Shown here: positions 1 through 5,227 of the stretch, piece after piece | How the letters are laid out: every line of letters starts with the position of its first letter | Numbering within the stretch: the stretch's first letter is position 1 | NCBI GenBank assembly: GCA_005772945.1 | Contig: SXIE01000010.1 | Span: 1 to 6,242, forward strand | Length of the DNA stretch: 6,242 bases | From: Pseudomonadota bacterium | Lineage (GTDB): Bacteria > Myxococcota > UBA9042 > PHBI01 | Reading direction: 5' to 3' | Made by a program: the position numbers and the translations under genes | Notes under the pieces: generated by a model | Told to the model about the DNA's origin: nothing | Seen by the model: only the letters and a program-made list of their open reading frames with translations | The model's database searches: none

Positions 1-2
1 AG

Positions 3-596
3 ACCGCCCACGTCGTGGTCGGCGGGGCGGGCGCGGCCATGCGCCAGGCGCTCGTGGGGCGCCCCGGCGCGGACGACGCCATCCGCTGGGCGGACAAGGC
101 GCGCGGCCTGCGCCTCGACACGGTCGACGACTGGACGGTGCAAGAGCGGCTGTCGTGGCTCTTGCCCAAGGTCGAGATCTACTTTCGCGCCAGCCAACAG
201 CGCGACGAAGATCGACTCTTCATCCCGAGCATCGATCTGCGCATCCTCGACGCCGTCGAGGTCCTTCCCCGCGACACCCAGTTCCGCATCATGGCGCGCT
301 GGGACATCATGCCGATCATCGTCGCGGCCATCGAGCCCACGCGCAGCACCTACGAGACCTCGCGCAACCGGGCGCGAAAAGCCCAGCGCGCGATTCGTGA
401 CCGCATCATCCCGCTCTGGGAGAGCTGGGCCCGAAAACGTGTCGACATGGTGACGCGCGAGCCCAAGACCGTGCGCGACGCCGTGCGCGACATGCTACAA
501 CTGGCGCAGCTCGAAGCCGATCTGCATGCCCTCACGGGCGGCCGTTTTCCTTTTGAAGAACCGGGCAAGCCCGGCAAGAGCCCTTCGACGGAGTGA
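3..596 (+). CDS. ALTGG-motif protein of unknown function, 5'-partial
   Basis: The frame is open from the first bases of the window. A GTG at 15 and an ATG at 39 exist, but neither has a visible ribosome binding site, so the true start is probably upstream; residues below count from the GTG. The protein is rich in Arg and Asp. It has an L-P followed by acidic/basic residues at about 50-67, an R-W-D at about 95-97, a charged helical stretch at about 110-170, and ends in ADLHALTGGRF (168-178) plus a short Pro/Lys tail. These landmarks occur in the same order, mostly at the same spacing, in the gene directly downstream, so the two are paralogues. The gap to that gene is 3 bases, so they are almost certainly co-transcribed. 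I recognise the ALTGG-F ending only as a feature of uncharacterised deltaproteobacterial envelope proteins. No enzymatic motif is visible, and whether it has a signal peptide cannot be seen here. Confidence 0.75.
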   Translation, partial: TAHVVVGGAGAAMRQALVGRPGADDAIRWADKARGLRLDTVDDWTVQERLSWLLPKVEIYFRASQQRDEDRLFIPSIDLRILDAVEVLPRDTQFRIMARWDIMPIIVAAIEPTRSTYETSRNRARKAQRAIRDRIIPLWESWARKRVDMVTREPKTVRDAVRDMLQLAQLEADLHALTGGRFPFEEPGKPGKSPSTE

Positions 597-599
597 CCG

Positions 600-1262
600 A
601 TGCGCGCACCGACCTTTGTCCTCTCGCTGGTTTCGCTGGTTTCGCTGGTTTCGATCGTTCTCGCCTCGGCGACCATCGCGCGCGCCGAAGAGCCCACCGG
701 CAGCGCGCGCGTCGAGGCGCAGCGCGTCCTGGCGAAGTTCGCGCGCGAGCCGTCGGTCCTCGACGTCCAGGGCGCCGCGGCGCGCTTTGCCAAGGTGAAC
801 CCGGGCTTCTACGACGGCTGGGTCGCGCAGTCCCACCTCGCCTACATCCTGCCGAACACGCTGCAGGGCCGCATTCGCAATACCGCCGATGACGACCGCG
901 ATCTCCGCACGACCAGCTCGGGCACGGGCTCGCTCTCGGATCTCGTCTCCAGCGGCGACCAGACCCAGCTCGAGCTGCGCGTCGGCTGGGACCTCACGCG
1001 GCTGGTCTACAACCGCGACAGCATCGCCGCCTCGCGCCAGATCGAGCGCATCGTCAACCAGCGCGAGGACCTCTTGACGACCGTCAACAAGCTCTTCTTC
1101 GCGCGCCGTCAGCTCCAGGTCGACATGCTGCTCGAGCCGGCCAACTCGATCGAGCGCGCCATCAAGCAGCAGCTGCGACTCGACGGGCTGACGGCGGATC
1201 TGGACGCCCTCACCGGCGGCTGGTTCTCGAAGCAGCTCACGACCGCCACACCCGCTCCCTGA
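600..1262 (+). CDS. Secreted ALTGG-motif protein of unknown function (paralogue of upstream gene)
   Basis: 220 residues. The ATG at 600 is preceded by GGAG at 590-593 with six bases of spacing; that SD overlaps the end of the upstream gene. Residues 1-29 form a Sec signal peptide: R2, a hydrophobic core made of repeated S-L-V units, and an A-R-A cleavage site before E30. The mature part has L-P at 84-85, a D/R-rich stretch at 97-103, GWDL at 129-132, a long amphipathic helical region at about 140-200 containing KLFFARRQLQVDM (164-176), and ADLDALTGGWF at 199-209. The helical pattern with FxxRRxLQ is reminiscent of TolC-type envelope proteins, but the chain is far too short to be a TolC protomer. 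The likely location is the periplasm or outer membrane. Function unknown. It ends convergently with prfA across a repeat-filled gap of about 117 bases. Confidence 0.85.
   Translation: MRAPTFVLSLVSLVSLVSIVLASATIARAEEPTGSARVEAQRVLAKFAREPSVLDVQGAAARFAKVNPGFYDGWVAQSHLAYILPNTLQGRIRNTADDDRDLRTTSSGTGSLSDLVSSGDQTQLELRVGWDLTRLVYNRDSIAASRQIERIVNQREDLLTTVNKLFFARRQLQVDMLLEPANSIERAIKQQLRLDGLTADLDALTGGWFSKQLTTATPAP
624..659 (+). repeat. 9-bp in-frame tandem repeat in a signal peptide
   Basis: Three perfect copies of TCGCTGGTT (624-632, 633-641, 642-650) are followed by a fourth with two mismatches (651-659). The unit is a multiple of three and encodes Ser-Leu-Val, so gain or loss of a unit would lengthen or shorten the hydrophobic core of the signal peptide without shifting frame. 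Confidence 0.9.
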
Positions 1263-1283
1263 GCGGCTGCGCGCGATTCTCCG

Positions 1284-1308
1284 CGGGCAAGCGCTTCGCG
1301 CTCTTCGC
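1284..1308 (+). repeat. 25-bp short repeat, copy A
   Basis: This segment matches 3001-3025 at 21 of 25 positions without gaps; both share CGCTTCGCG in the middle. It forms the left end of the inverted-repeat cluster between the convergent genes. In a GC-rich genome such short similarity can arise by chance, so confidence is modest. Confidence 0.35.
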
Positions 1309-1331
1309 GAGAGAATTCTCTCTCGCGAAGA
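1302..1331. repeat. Perfect 13-bp hairpin between convergent genes
   Basis: TCTTCGCGAGAGA (1302-1314) and its exact reverse complement (1319-1331) are separated by the four bases ATTC. It lies about 40 bases after the stop of the plus-strand gene and about 50 bases after the prfA stop, where a two-way transcription terminator would be expected. No T-run follows on either strand, so it is not a classical Rho-independent terminator. It may instead be part of the repeat family in this gap. Confidence 0.6.
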
Positions 1332-1378
1332 CCTCGCGCGGGGTCCGCCCCGGACCCGGAAGCGAGGTTGCCCGCGAA
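1322..1378 (-). repeat. 57-bp palindromic intergenic repeat, copy 1
   Basis: Identical at 50 of 57 positions, without gaps, to 2481-2537. It folds into a stem of CCTCGC (1332-1337) with GCGAGG (1362-1367) around an inner 7-bp stem, GGGTCCG (1341-1347) with CGGACCC (1351-1357), and a CCC loop. It ends one base beyond the prfA stop codon, so it would be the first thing in the prfA 3' untranslated region. The layout resembles REP/BIME-type palindromic elements of other bacteria; whether this is a genome-wide family cannot be seen from the window. Confidence 0.8.
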
Positions 1379-1379
1379 T

Positions 1380-2459
1380 TCAGGCGCTGCCTTCCTGGTG
1401 CCTCAGCGCCTCGGCGTTGAAGTAGCGCGCGCACGACTGGACGACCTCGCCGAGCGCGGCGCCCGCGATGACCTCGTCGAGGTTGTAGAGGGTCAGCCCG
1501 ATCCGGTGATCGGTCAGGCGATTCTGCGGGCCATTGTACGTCCGGATGCGCTCCGAGCGGTCGCCGGTGCCGACCTGTGAACGGCGCTCATCGGCTTCGT
1601 TGGCGTTCGCGCGGGTCCTCGCGGCGTCGAGCAAACGCGCCTGCAGAACCTTCATCGCGCGGCTCTTGTTCTTGAGCTGGCTACGTTCGTCCTGGCAGGT
1701 CACGACCGTGTTGGTCGGGAGGTGCACGATGCGCACGGCGGAGTCAGTCGTGTTGACGCTCTGGCCGCCCTTGCCCGAGCTGCGATAGACGTCGATGCGC
1801 AGATCGTTCGGATCGATGTGGACCTCGACCTCTTCGGCCTCGGGCATGATCGCGACGGTGCACGTCGAGGTGTGGATCCGACCCTGTGTTTCGGTCGTCG
1901 GGATGCGCTGCACGCGGTGCACGCCGGCCTCGTATTTCAGCTCGGCGTAGACCTTCTTGCCGGTGATCTGCGCGATGATCTCCTTGAAGCCGCCAACCTC
2001 GCTCTCGGAGGTCGACAGGATCTCGCAGGTCCACCCGCGAATGGTCGCGTGACGGCCATACATGCGGAAGAGATCGGCCGCGAAGAGGCTCGCCTCGTCA
2101 CCGCCCGTGCCGGCCCGGATCTCGAGAATGACGTTGCGATCGTCGTTCGGATCCTTGGGTAAGAGCAGGAGACGAACATGCGTCTCCAGCAGTTCCACCG
2201 CCGGCGCAAGCGTCTGCAGCTCGGCCTTCGCCATCTCGCGGATGTCCGGATCGGCGTCCTCGAGTAGCGCCTTGGTCGCCGCCAAGTCACCGCGCGCGCG
2301 CTTCAGCTCACGCCAAGCAAGCGCCGTCTCCTCGAGCTCGGCGTGCCGCTGCGTAACCTCGCGATAGCGCGCGGCATCGCCTGCAACCTCGGGCGCTCCC
2401 ATGAGCGACCCGAGCTCCTCGTACCGCCCGTCGAGCTCGTCGAGCTGTCTCTCCAGCAC
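1380..2459 (-). CDS. prfA: Peptide chain release factor 1 (RF1)
   Basis: Class I release factor that reads UAG and UAA in the ribosomal A site and triggers hydrolysis of the finished peptide. At 359 residues it is the normal RF1 length. Visible landmarks are a helical N-terminal domain (about 1-105), RAGTGGDEAS (115-124), the codon-reading P-T-T at 187-189 (RF1-type P-x-T rather than the RF2 S-P-F), and the catalytic GGQ at 231-233 inside SSGKGGQSVNTTDSAVR. The start is GTG at 2459; GGAG on the minus strand (CTCC at 2466-2469) lies six bases upstream, and the N terminus fits the family. It follows rpmE2 on the same strand with a 96-base gap holding a palindromic repeat. The glutamine of GGQ is normally methylated by PrmC, whose gene often follows prfA; it does not here, since the next gene is convergent. 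Confidence 0.98.
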   Translation of the reverse strand: MLERQLDELDGRYEELGSLMGAPEVAGDAARYREVTQRHAELEETALAWRELKRARGDLAATKALLEDADPDIREMAKAELQTLAPAVELLETHVRLLLLPKDPNDDRNVILEIRAGTGGDEASLFAADLFRMYGRHATIRGWTCEILSTSESEVGGFKEIIAQITGKKVYAELKYEAGVHRVQRIPTTETQGRIHTSTCTVAIMPEAEEVEVHIDPNDLRIDVYRSSGKGGQSVNTTDSAVRIVHLPTNTVVTCQDERSQLKNKSRAMKVLQARLLDAARTRANANEADERRSQVGTGDRSERIRTYNGPQNRLTDHRIGLTLYNLDEVIAGAALGEVVQSCARYFNAEALRHQEGSA

Positions 2460-2480
2460 CGCTTACTCCGGGACGGATGG

Positions 2481-2537
2481 CTCGCGAAGGCCTCGCGTGG
2501 GGTCCGCATCGGACCCCGGAGCGAGGCTGCCCGCGAA
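2481..2537 (-). repeat. 57-bp palindromic intergenic repeat, copy 2
   Basis: Second copy of the element at 1322-1378, in the same orientation, with seven substitutions and no gaps. The outer stem is CCTCGC (2491-2496) with GCGAGG (2521-2526). The inner stem is 8 bp, GGGGTCCG (2499-2506) with CGGACCCC (2510-2517), with a CAT loop. It sits in the rpmE2-prfA intergenic gap, 18 bases after the rpmE2 stop and 11 bases before the prfA SD. The hairpin could act in transcript processing or in uncoupling expression of the two genes. No T-run follows it on the minus strand, so a simple terminator is unlikely. Confidence 0.8.
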
Positions 2538-2555
2538 AGGCGAAGCGCGTCTGGA

Positions 2556-2792
2556 TCAACCGTACTTCTTGCGGAAGCGGTCGATACGACCCTCGGTGTC
2601 CATCAGCTTCTGCTTCCCGGTGAAGAACGGGTGCGTGTAAGCCGTGATGTCCATCGAGACGACGAAGTGCTCGACGCCGTCGATCGTCCGCTTCTCGCCA
2701 CTCGTGACGCACGAACGGGTCACGATCTCGTCGCCGCTGGACACGTCCACGAAGACGACCGGGTGATAGGTGGGGTGAATCCCTTCCTTCAT
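2556..2792 (-). CDS. rpmE2: 50S ribosomal protein L31, type B (bL31B)
   Basis: 78-residue ribosomal protein of the large subunit that helps bridge the two subunits. The N terminus MKEGIHPTYHPVVFVD and the C-terminal HPFFTGKQKLMDTEGRIDRF (54-73) identify bL31. The VVFxD stretch, the insert around IDGVEHFVV (37-45) and the lack of the paired zinc cysteines make it the zinc-free B form; the only Cys is at 28. The start at 2792 is chosen because GGAG (CTCC at 2800-2803) lies seven bases before it. An ATG two codons upstream (2798) is only one base from that SD, too close to be used. It is the first gene of a probable two-gene unit with prfA, with its own promoter candidate upstream. In many bacteria the B form is induced by zinc shortage; no Zur-type operator was recognised here. 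Confidence 0.95.
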   Translation of the reverse strand: MKEGIHPTYHPVVFVDVSSGDEIVTRSCVTSGEKRTIDGVEHFVVSMDITAYTHPFFTGKQKLMDTEGRIDRFRKKYG

Positions 2793-2842
2793 ATACATGC
2801 TCCAGTGGCGCGCCGCGCGTGGGCGGGGCGTAAGGGAGCGAG

Positions 2843-2871
2843 TTCTTAATGCACGCTCCCCGAAAGTGCAA
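2843..2871 (-). promoter_or_regulatory. Candidate sigma-70 promoter for rpmE2-prfA
   Basis: On the minus strand a -35-like TTGCAC (plus 2866-2871) is followed after 17 bases by TAAGAA (plus 2843-2848) inside the AT-rich run GCATTAAGAAC, the only such run in this GC-rich gap. Transcription would start about 40 bases before the rpmE2 ATG. The -35 is close to consensus; the -10 matches it only partly. Confidence 0.4.
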
Positions 2872-2955
2872 GCCCCGCGACGCGCTCGCAGGCGCAGACG
2901 CCCAGCGCGCGGCCAACGCGCGTTTTGGGAGGCGCCCTGTGCTATCGAGGTCGTC

Positions 2956-3960
2956 ATGAGCACCGACCCGACCTTCGATCCCCACTATCGGCCGCGCGCT
3001 CGGGCAGCCGCTTCGCGGCCTTCGCTTGCATGCGCCGGCGCACCGGCCCCGCTGGTCCTGGGCTGCATGAACTTCGGCAAGCGCACGCCCGAACGCGAGG
3101 CCGCGCGCATCGTCGATCTCGCCATCGCGCGCGGCGTGCGCCTCTTCGACACCGCGAACGCGTACGGCGACGGCGAGTCCGAGCGCGTGCTGGGCCGCGT
3201 CCTGGGCGGTCGGCGCGACCAGGTGCACCTCGCGACCAAGGTCGGCTGGTGGCGTCAGGAAGGGCTCGGCGCGGAGCGGGTGCGCGCGTCGCTCGACGAG
3301 AGCCTCGGGCGGCTCGGGACCGATCACGTGGACCTCTACTATCTGCACGTGCCCGATCCGGCGACCCCGATCGAGGCGACCCTCGAGGGCGTCCGCGACG
3401 TCTTGGCAAGCGGCAAAGCGCGGCGCTTCGGGATCTCCAACTTCGCCTCGTGGCAGGTGCTCGAGGTGCTGAACGCGTGCGACCGCATGGGCCTCGCGCG
3501 CCCGGTCGTCGGGCAGCACATGTACAACCTGCTCGTGCGGCAGCTCGACCTCGAGTACCTGCGCTTCGCCGCCAAGTATGCGCTCCACACGAGCGTCTAC
3601 AACCCGCTCGCAGGGGGGCTGCTCAGCGGACGGCACGCCGCCGATCGCTCGACGATGGCCGGCTCGCGCTTCGACAAGAACCCGCTCTACCAGCGACGCT
3701 ACCTGTCCGACGTCTTCTTCGAGGCCGTCCAGGGGTTTGGCGAGGTCGCCGCGCAGGCCGGGATCCCGCTCGTACACATGGCCTACGCATGGCTTGCACA
3801 GCGGCCGGGCGTCGATTCGATCCTCGCCGGTCCGGGGACGGCCGCGCACTTGGAAGACGCGCTCCTCGGCGTCGCGACCTGCCTCGCGCCCGAGGTCGTC
3901 GCCGCGCTCGACCGCGTGCATCGCGATCTGGTCGGCACCGACGCCAGCTATGCCCGCTGA
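2956..3960 (+). CDS. Aldo/keto reductase family oxidoreductase
   Basis: 334 residues, normal for the family. It is a predicted cytoplasmic NADP(H)-dependent reductase of aldehydes or ketones with a TIM-barrel fold. Visible landmarks are the first strand LVLGCMNFG (33-41), FDTANAYGDGESE (64-76) holding catalytic D65 and Y70, ATKVG with catalytic K95, YYLHVPD with catalytic H131, GISNF (159-163), NPLAGGLLSG (216-225), and a C-terminal SILAGPGTAAHLEDAL (288-303) where the cofactor phosphate is usually bound. All four tetrad residues are present. The start at ATG 2956 has GAGG (2947-2950) five bases upstream. The segment between YRP (11-13) and LVLG is about nine residues longer than the usual L-G-x-T/S-G-L-x-V-S link and is Ala/Arg/Pro-rich; it coincides with a short repeat. 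The stop overlaps the next gene by 11 bases. The substrate cannot be told from the sequence. Confidence 0.95.
   Translation: MSTDPTFDPHYRPRARAAASRPSLACAGAPAPLVLGCMNFGKRTPEREAARIVDLAIARGVRLFDTANAYGDGESERVLGRVLGGRRDQVHLATKVGWWRQEGLGAERVRASLDESLGRLGTDHVDLYYLHVPDPATPIEATLEGVRDVLASGKARRFGISNFASWQVLEVLNACDRMGLARPVVGQHMYNLLVRQLDLEYLRFAAKYALHTSVYNPLAGGLLSGRHAADRSTMAGSRFDKNPLYQRRYLSDVFFEAVQGFGEVAAQAGIPLVHMAYAWLAQRPGVDSILAGPGTAAHLEDALLGVATCLAPEVVAALDRVHRDLVGTDASYAR
3001..3025 (+). repeat. 25-bp short repeat, copy B, inside the reductase
   Basis: Matches 1284-1308 at 21 of 25 positions. It falls in frame over codons 16-24 of the aldo/keto reductase (residues RAAASRPSL), in the segment that looks inserted compared with usual family members. 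The match is short and could be chance in GC-rich DNA. Confidence 0.35.
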
Positions 3961-4723
3961 GGCCTTTGCCGACAGCGAGTGGCTCCAGGCCGGCTGGGAG
4001 GGGCGCCCGCTCGCGCCCTTCCTCGCGGCGTATCGGGCGCAGGGCTTCGCGGTGGTCCCGAGCGTGGTGAACGAGGCGGGGCTCGAAGCGCTGCGGGCGC
4101 GCGCCGACGCGATCATGGACGGGCGCGTGGATCCCACGCCGTTCTTCTTCCAGCCGGATCCGGAGGCGCCAGAGACGCTTCGGAAGATCGAAAAGCTCGA
4201 GCGTGATCCCGTCTTCCGCAGCTGGCTCGCGAACCCGCTGTTCGAGCGCATCGTCCAGCACGTCCACACCCGGCCGGTGGCTCTCTACCGCGCCATCCTG
4301 ATGCACAAAGCGCCCGCGCAGGGCGGCACGGGCGGCGGCAGCGAGGTCCCCTGGCACCAGGACGGCGGCGCCCTCTGGGGCCTCGACCGCAGCCCCGACT
4401 TGCAGCTCTGGACCGCGCTCGACGACGCGCCGCGCGACGCGGGATGCCTGGTCGTCGCGGCCGGCAGTCATCGCGCGGGCCTCGCCTCGCCGCTGGGCGG
4501 CATCGTCCCGGCCGGCGTCGTCGCTCAGGCGCGCTACCCCGAGGTCGCGCTGCCGGTCCGCGCCGGCGATGTGATCCTCATTCACAATCTGGCCTGGCAC
4601 CGGTCGGGACGTAACCAAACCGGGGCGCCGCGCCGCGCGTTCAGCGTGTGTTTTCTCGACGGGCGCACCCGCTGCACGCGCACCCGCCGCACGCCGCGAC
4701 ACTTCGAGACGATCTTCGTCTAG
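3950..4723 (+). CDS. Phytanoyl-CoA dioxygenase (PhyH)-family Fe(II)/2-oxoglutarate oxygenase
   Basis: 257 residues with a double-stranded beta-helix (cupin-type) core. The N-terminal FLAAYRAQGFAVVPSVV (24-40) is the usual PhyH opening. Iron ligands are visible as WHQDGG (H136, D138) and the distal His in AWHRSGRN (H217), with R228 or R229 as the likely 2-oxoglutarate carboxylate anchor. GCLVVAAGSHRAG (165-177) and RAGDVILIHN (204-213) are typical core strands. Such enzymes hydroxylate small lipophilic or secondary-metabolite substrates using O2 and 2-oxoglutarate; the substrate is not predictable here. The ATG at 3950 lies inside the end of the reductase gene (11-base overlap) with no clear SD, which suggests translational coupling. 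The C-terminal tail (about 239-250) is unusually rich in Arg and Thr. No obvious terminator follows. Confidence 0.92.
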   Translation: MPAEAFADSEWLQAGWEGRPLAPFLAAYRAQGFAVVPSVVNEAGLEALRARADAIMDGRVDPTPFFFQPDPEAPETLRKIEKLERDPVFRSWLANPLFERIVQHVHTRPVALYRAILMHKAPAQGGTGGGSEVPWHQDGGALWGLDRSPDLQLWTALDDAPRDAGCLVVAAGSHRAGLASPLGGIVPAGVVAQARYPEVALPVRAGDVILIHNLAWHRSGRNQTGAPRRAFSVCFLDGRTRCTRTRRTPRHFETIFV

Positions 4724-4784
4724 ATTCAGGGTGGTTAGACTGGTTTCGCGTGGCGGGCGTATCGCTTGGCCCACGGAGGTTCCC

Positions 4785-5225
4785 ATGCGCGTCGGTTGGT
4801 CGTCGTTGCTCTCGGGAGTCGCGCTCGTCGCGGTCGCCGCCACCTCGGTCCACGCGGAAACGCCGGCGCCCGACGCGCCCCCGATGCGCGCCAAGCCCTG
4901 CGATCCGGTGACGGTCCTGTTCGAGCCCGATCAGGCGACGGTGCCCGCGAGCGCCCAGCTGGCGCTGGAACAGCTCGCGACGTGCCTCATGGCCGCGGGC
5001 GGATCGGTCACGATCGAGGGCCATGCCGAGGAGCGAGGCACGCCCGAGTACGCGCTAGCGTCGGCGGAGCGACGCGCCAAGGCGGTCGCCAAGGCGCTCG
5101 GCGCGCTCGGCGTGCAGGCCGGCCGCATCCGCACGCGCTCGTATGGGCAGGAAAAGCCCGTCTGCACGGAGCCGACCGAGGCCTGCCGCGCGAAGAACCG
5201 GCGGGCCGAGGCGATCCCGAACTAG
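4785..5225 (+). CDS. Secreted OmpA/Pal-like peptidoglycan-binding domain protein
   Basis: 146 residues. The ATG at 4785 follows a strong GGAGG (4775-4779) with five bases of spacing. Residues 1-24 are a Sec signal peptide ending V-H-A before E25. There is no lipobox cysteine, so this is not a classical Pal lipoprotein but probably a soluble periplasmic protein. The rest is one OmpA-C domain: VTVLFEPDQATV (42-53), VTIEGHAEERGTPEYA (75-90), AERRAKAVAKALGALGV (94-110), RSYGQEKP (118-125) and NRRAE (138-142). The Asp that normally follows GHT/GHA and contacts diaminopimelate is Glu (E82), and the usual Asn after E-Y is Ala (A90). Four cysteines (39, 67, 127, 134) could form disulfides; the C-x6-C before NRR occurs in other Pal-like proteins. 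It probably anchors to or senses peptidoglycan. It is separated from the oxygenase gene by 61 bases. Confidence 0.92.
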   Translation: MRVGWSSLLSGVALVAVAATSVHAETPAPDAPPMRAKPCDPVTVLFEPDQATVPASAQLALEQLATCLMAAGGSVTIEGHAEERGTPEYALASAERRAKAVAKALGALGVQAGRIRTRSYGQEKPVCTEPTEACRAKNRRAEAIPN

Positions 5226-5227
5226 CG

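Larger units (their letters stand above)
1282..1376. repeat. Outer inverted repeat enclosing the intergenic hairpins
   Basis: CGCGGGCAA at 1282-1290 is the exact reverse complement of TTGCCCGCG at 1368-1376. The arms enclose a central 13-bp hairpin (1302-1331) and a second hairpin (1332-1367). The left half looks like an inverted, internally shortened copy of the 57-bp repeat that forms the right half, giving a head-to-head pair. It lies between two convergent genes. Confidence 0.5.

Noticed and set aside
1302..1331. Classical Rho-independent terminator
   Set aside because: The stem is perfect, but neither strand has a T-run after it, so it was listed as an inverted repeat instead.
2880..2955. 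Promoter for the aldo/keto reductase
   Set aside because: A TTTTGGGA run and a CTATCG are present, but the spacing is about 12 bases, too short for a sigma-70 promoter.
2925..4070. 381-codon plus-strand frame overlapping the reductase
   Set aside because: It is the +1 shadow of the reductase, which has a complete catalytic tetrad and an SD; the shadow product is Arg/Ala/Gly-rich.
2308..4269. 653-codon minus-strand open frame across prfA, rpmE2, the reductase and the oxygenase
   Set aside because: It runs antisense or out of frame through four genes with clear family motifs; long spurious frames are common in GC-rich DNA. Its translation is Arg/Ala-rich without domains.
4736..4778. Possible promoter before the OmpA-like gene (TTAGAC with a TATCGC-like box)
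   Set aside because: Both boxes match the sigma-70 consensus poorly, so it cannot be told from chance.
3623..4894. 423-codon minus-strand frame opposite the reductase and oxygenase
   Set aside because: It is antisense to two well-supported genes, and its product is low-complexity and charged.
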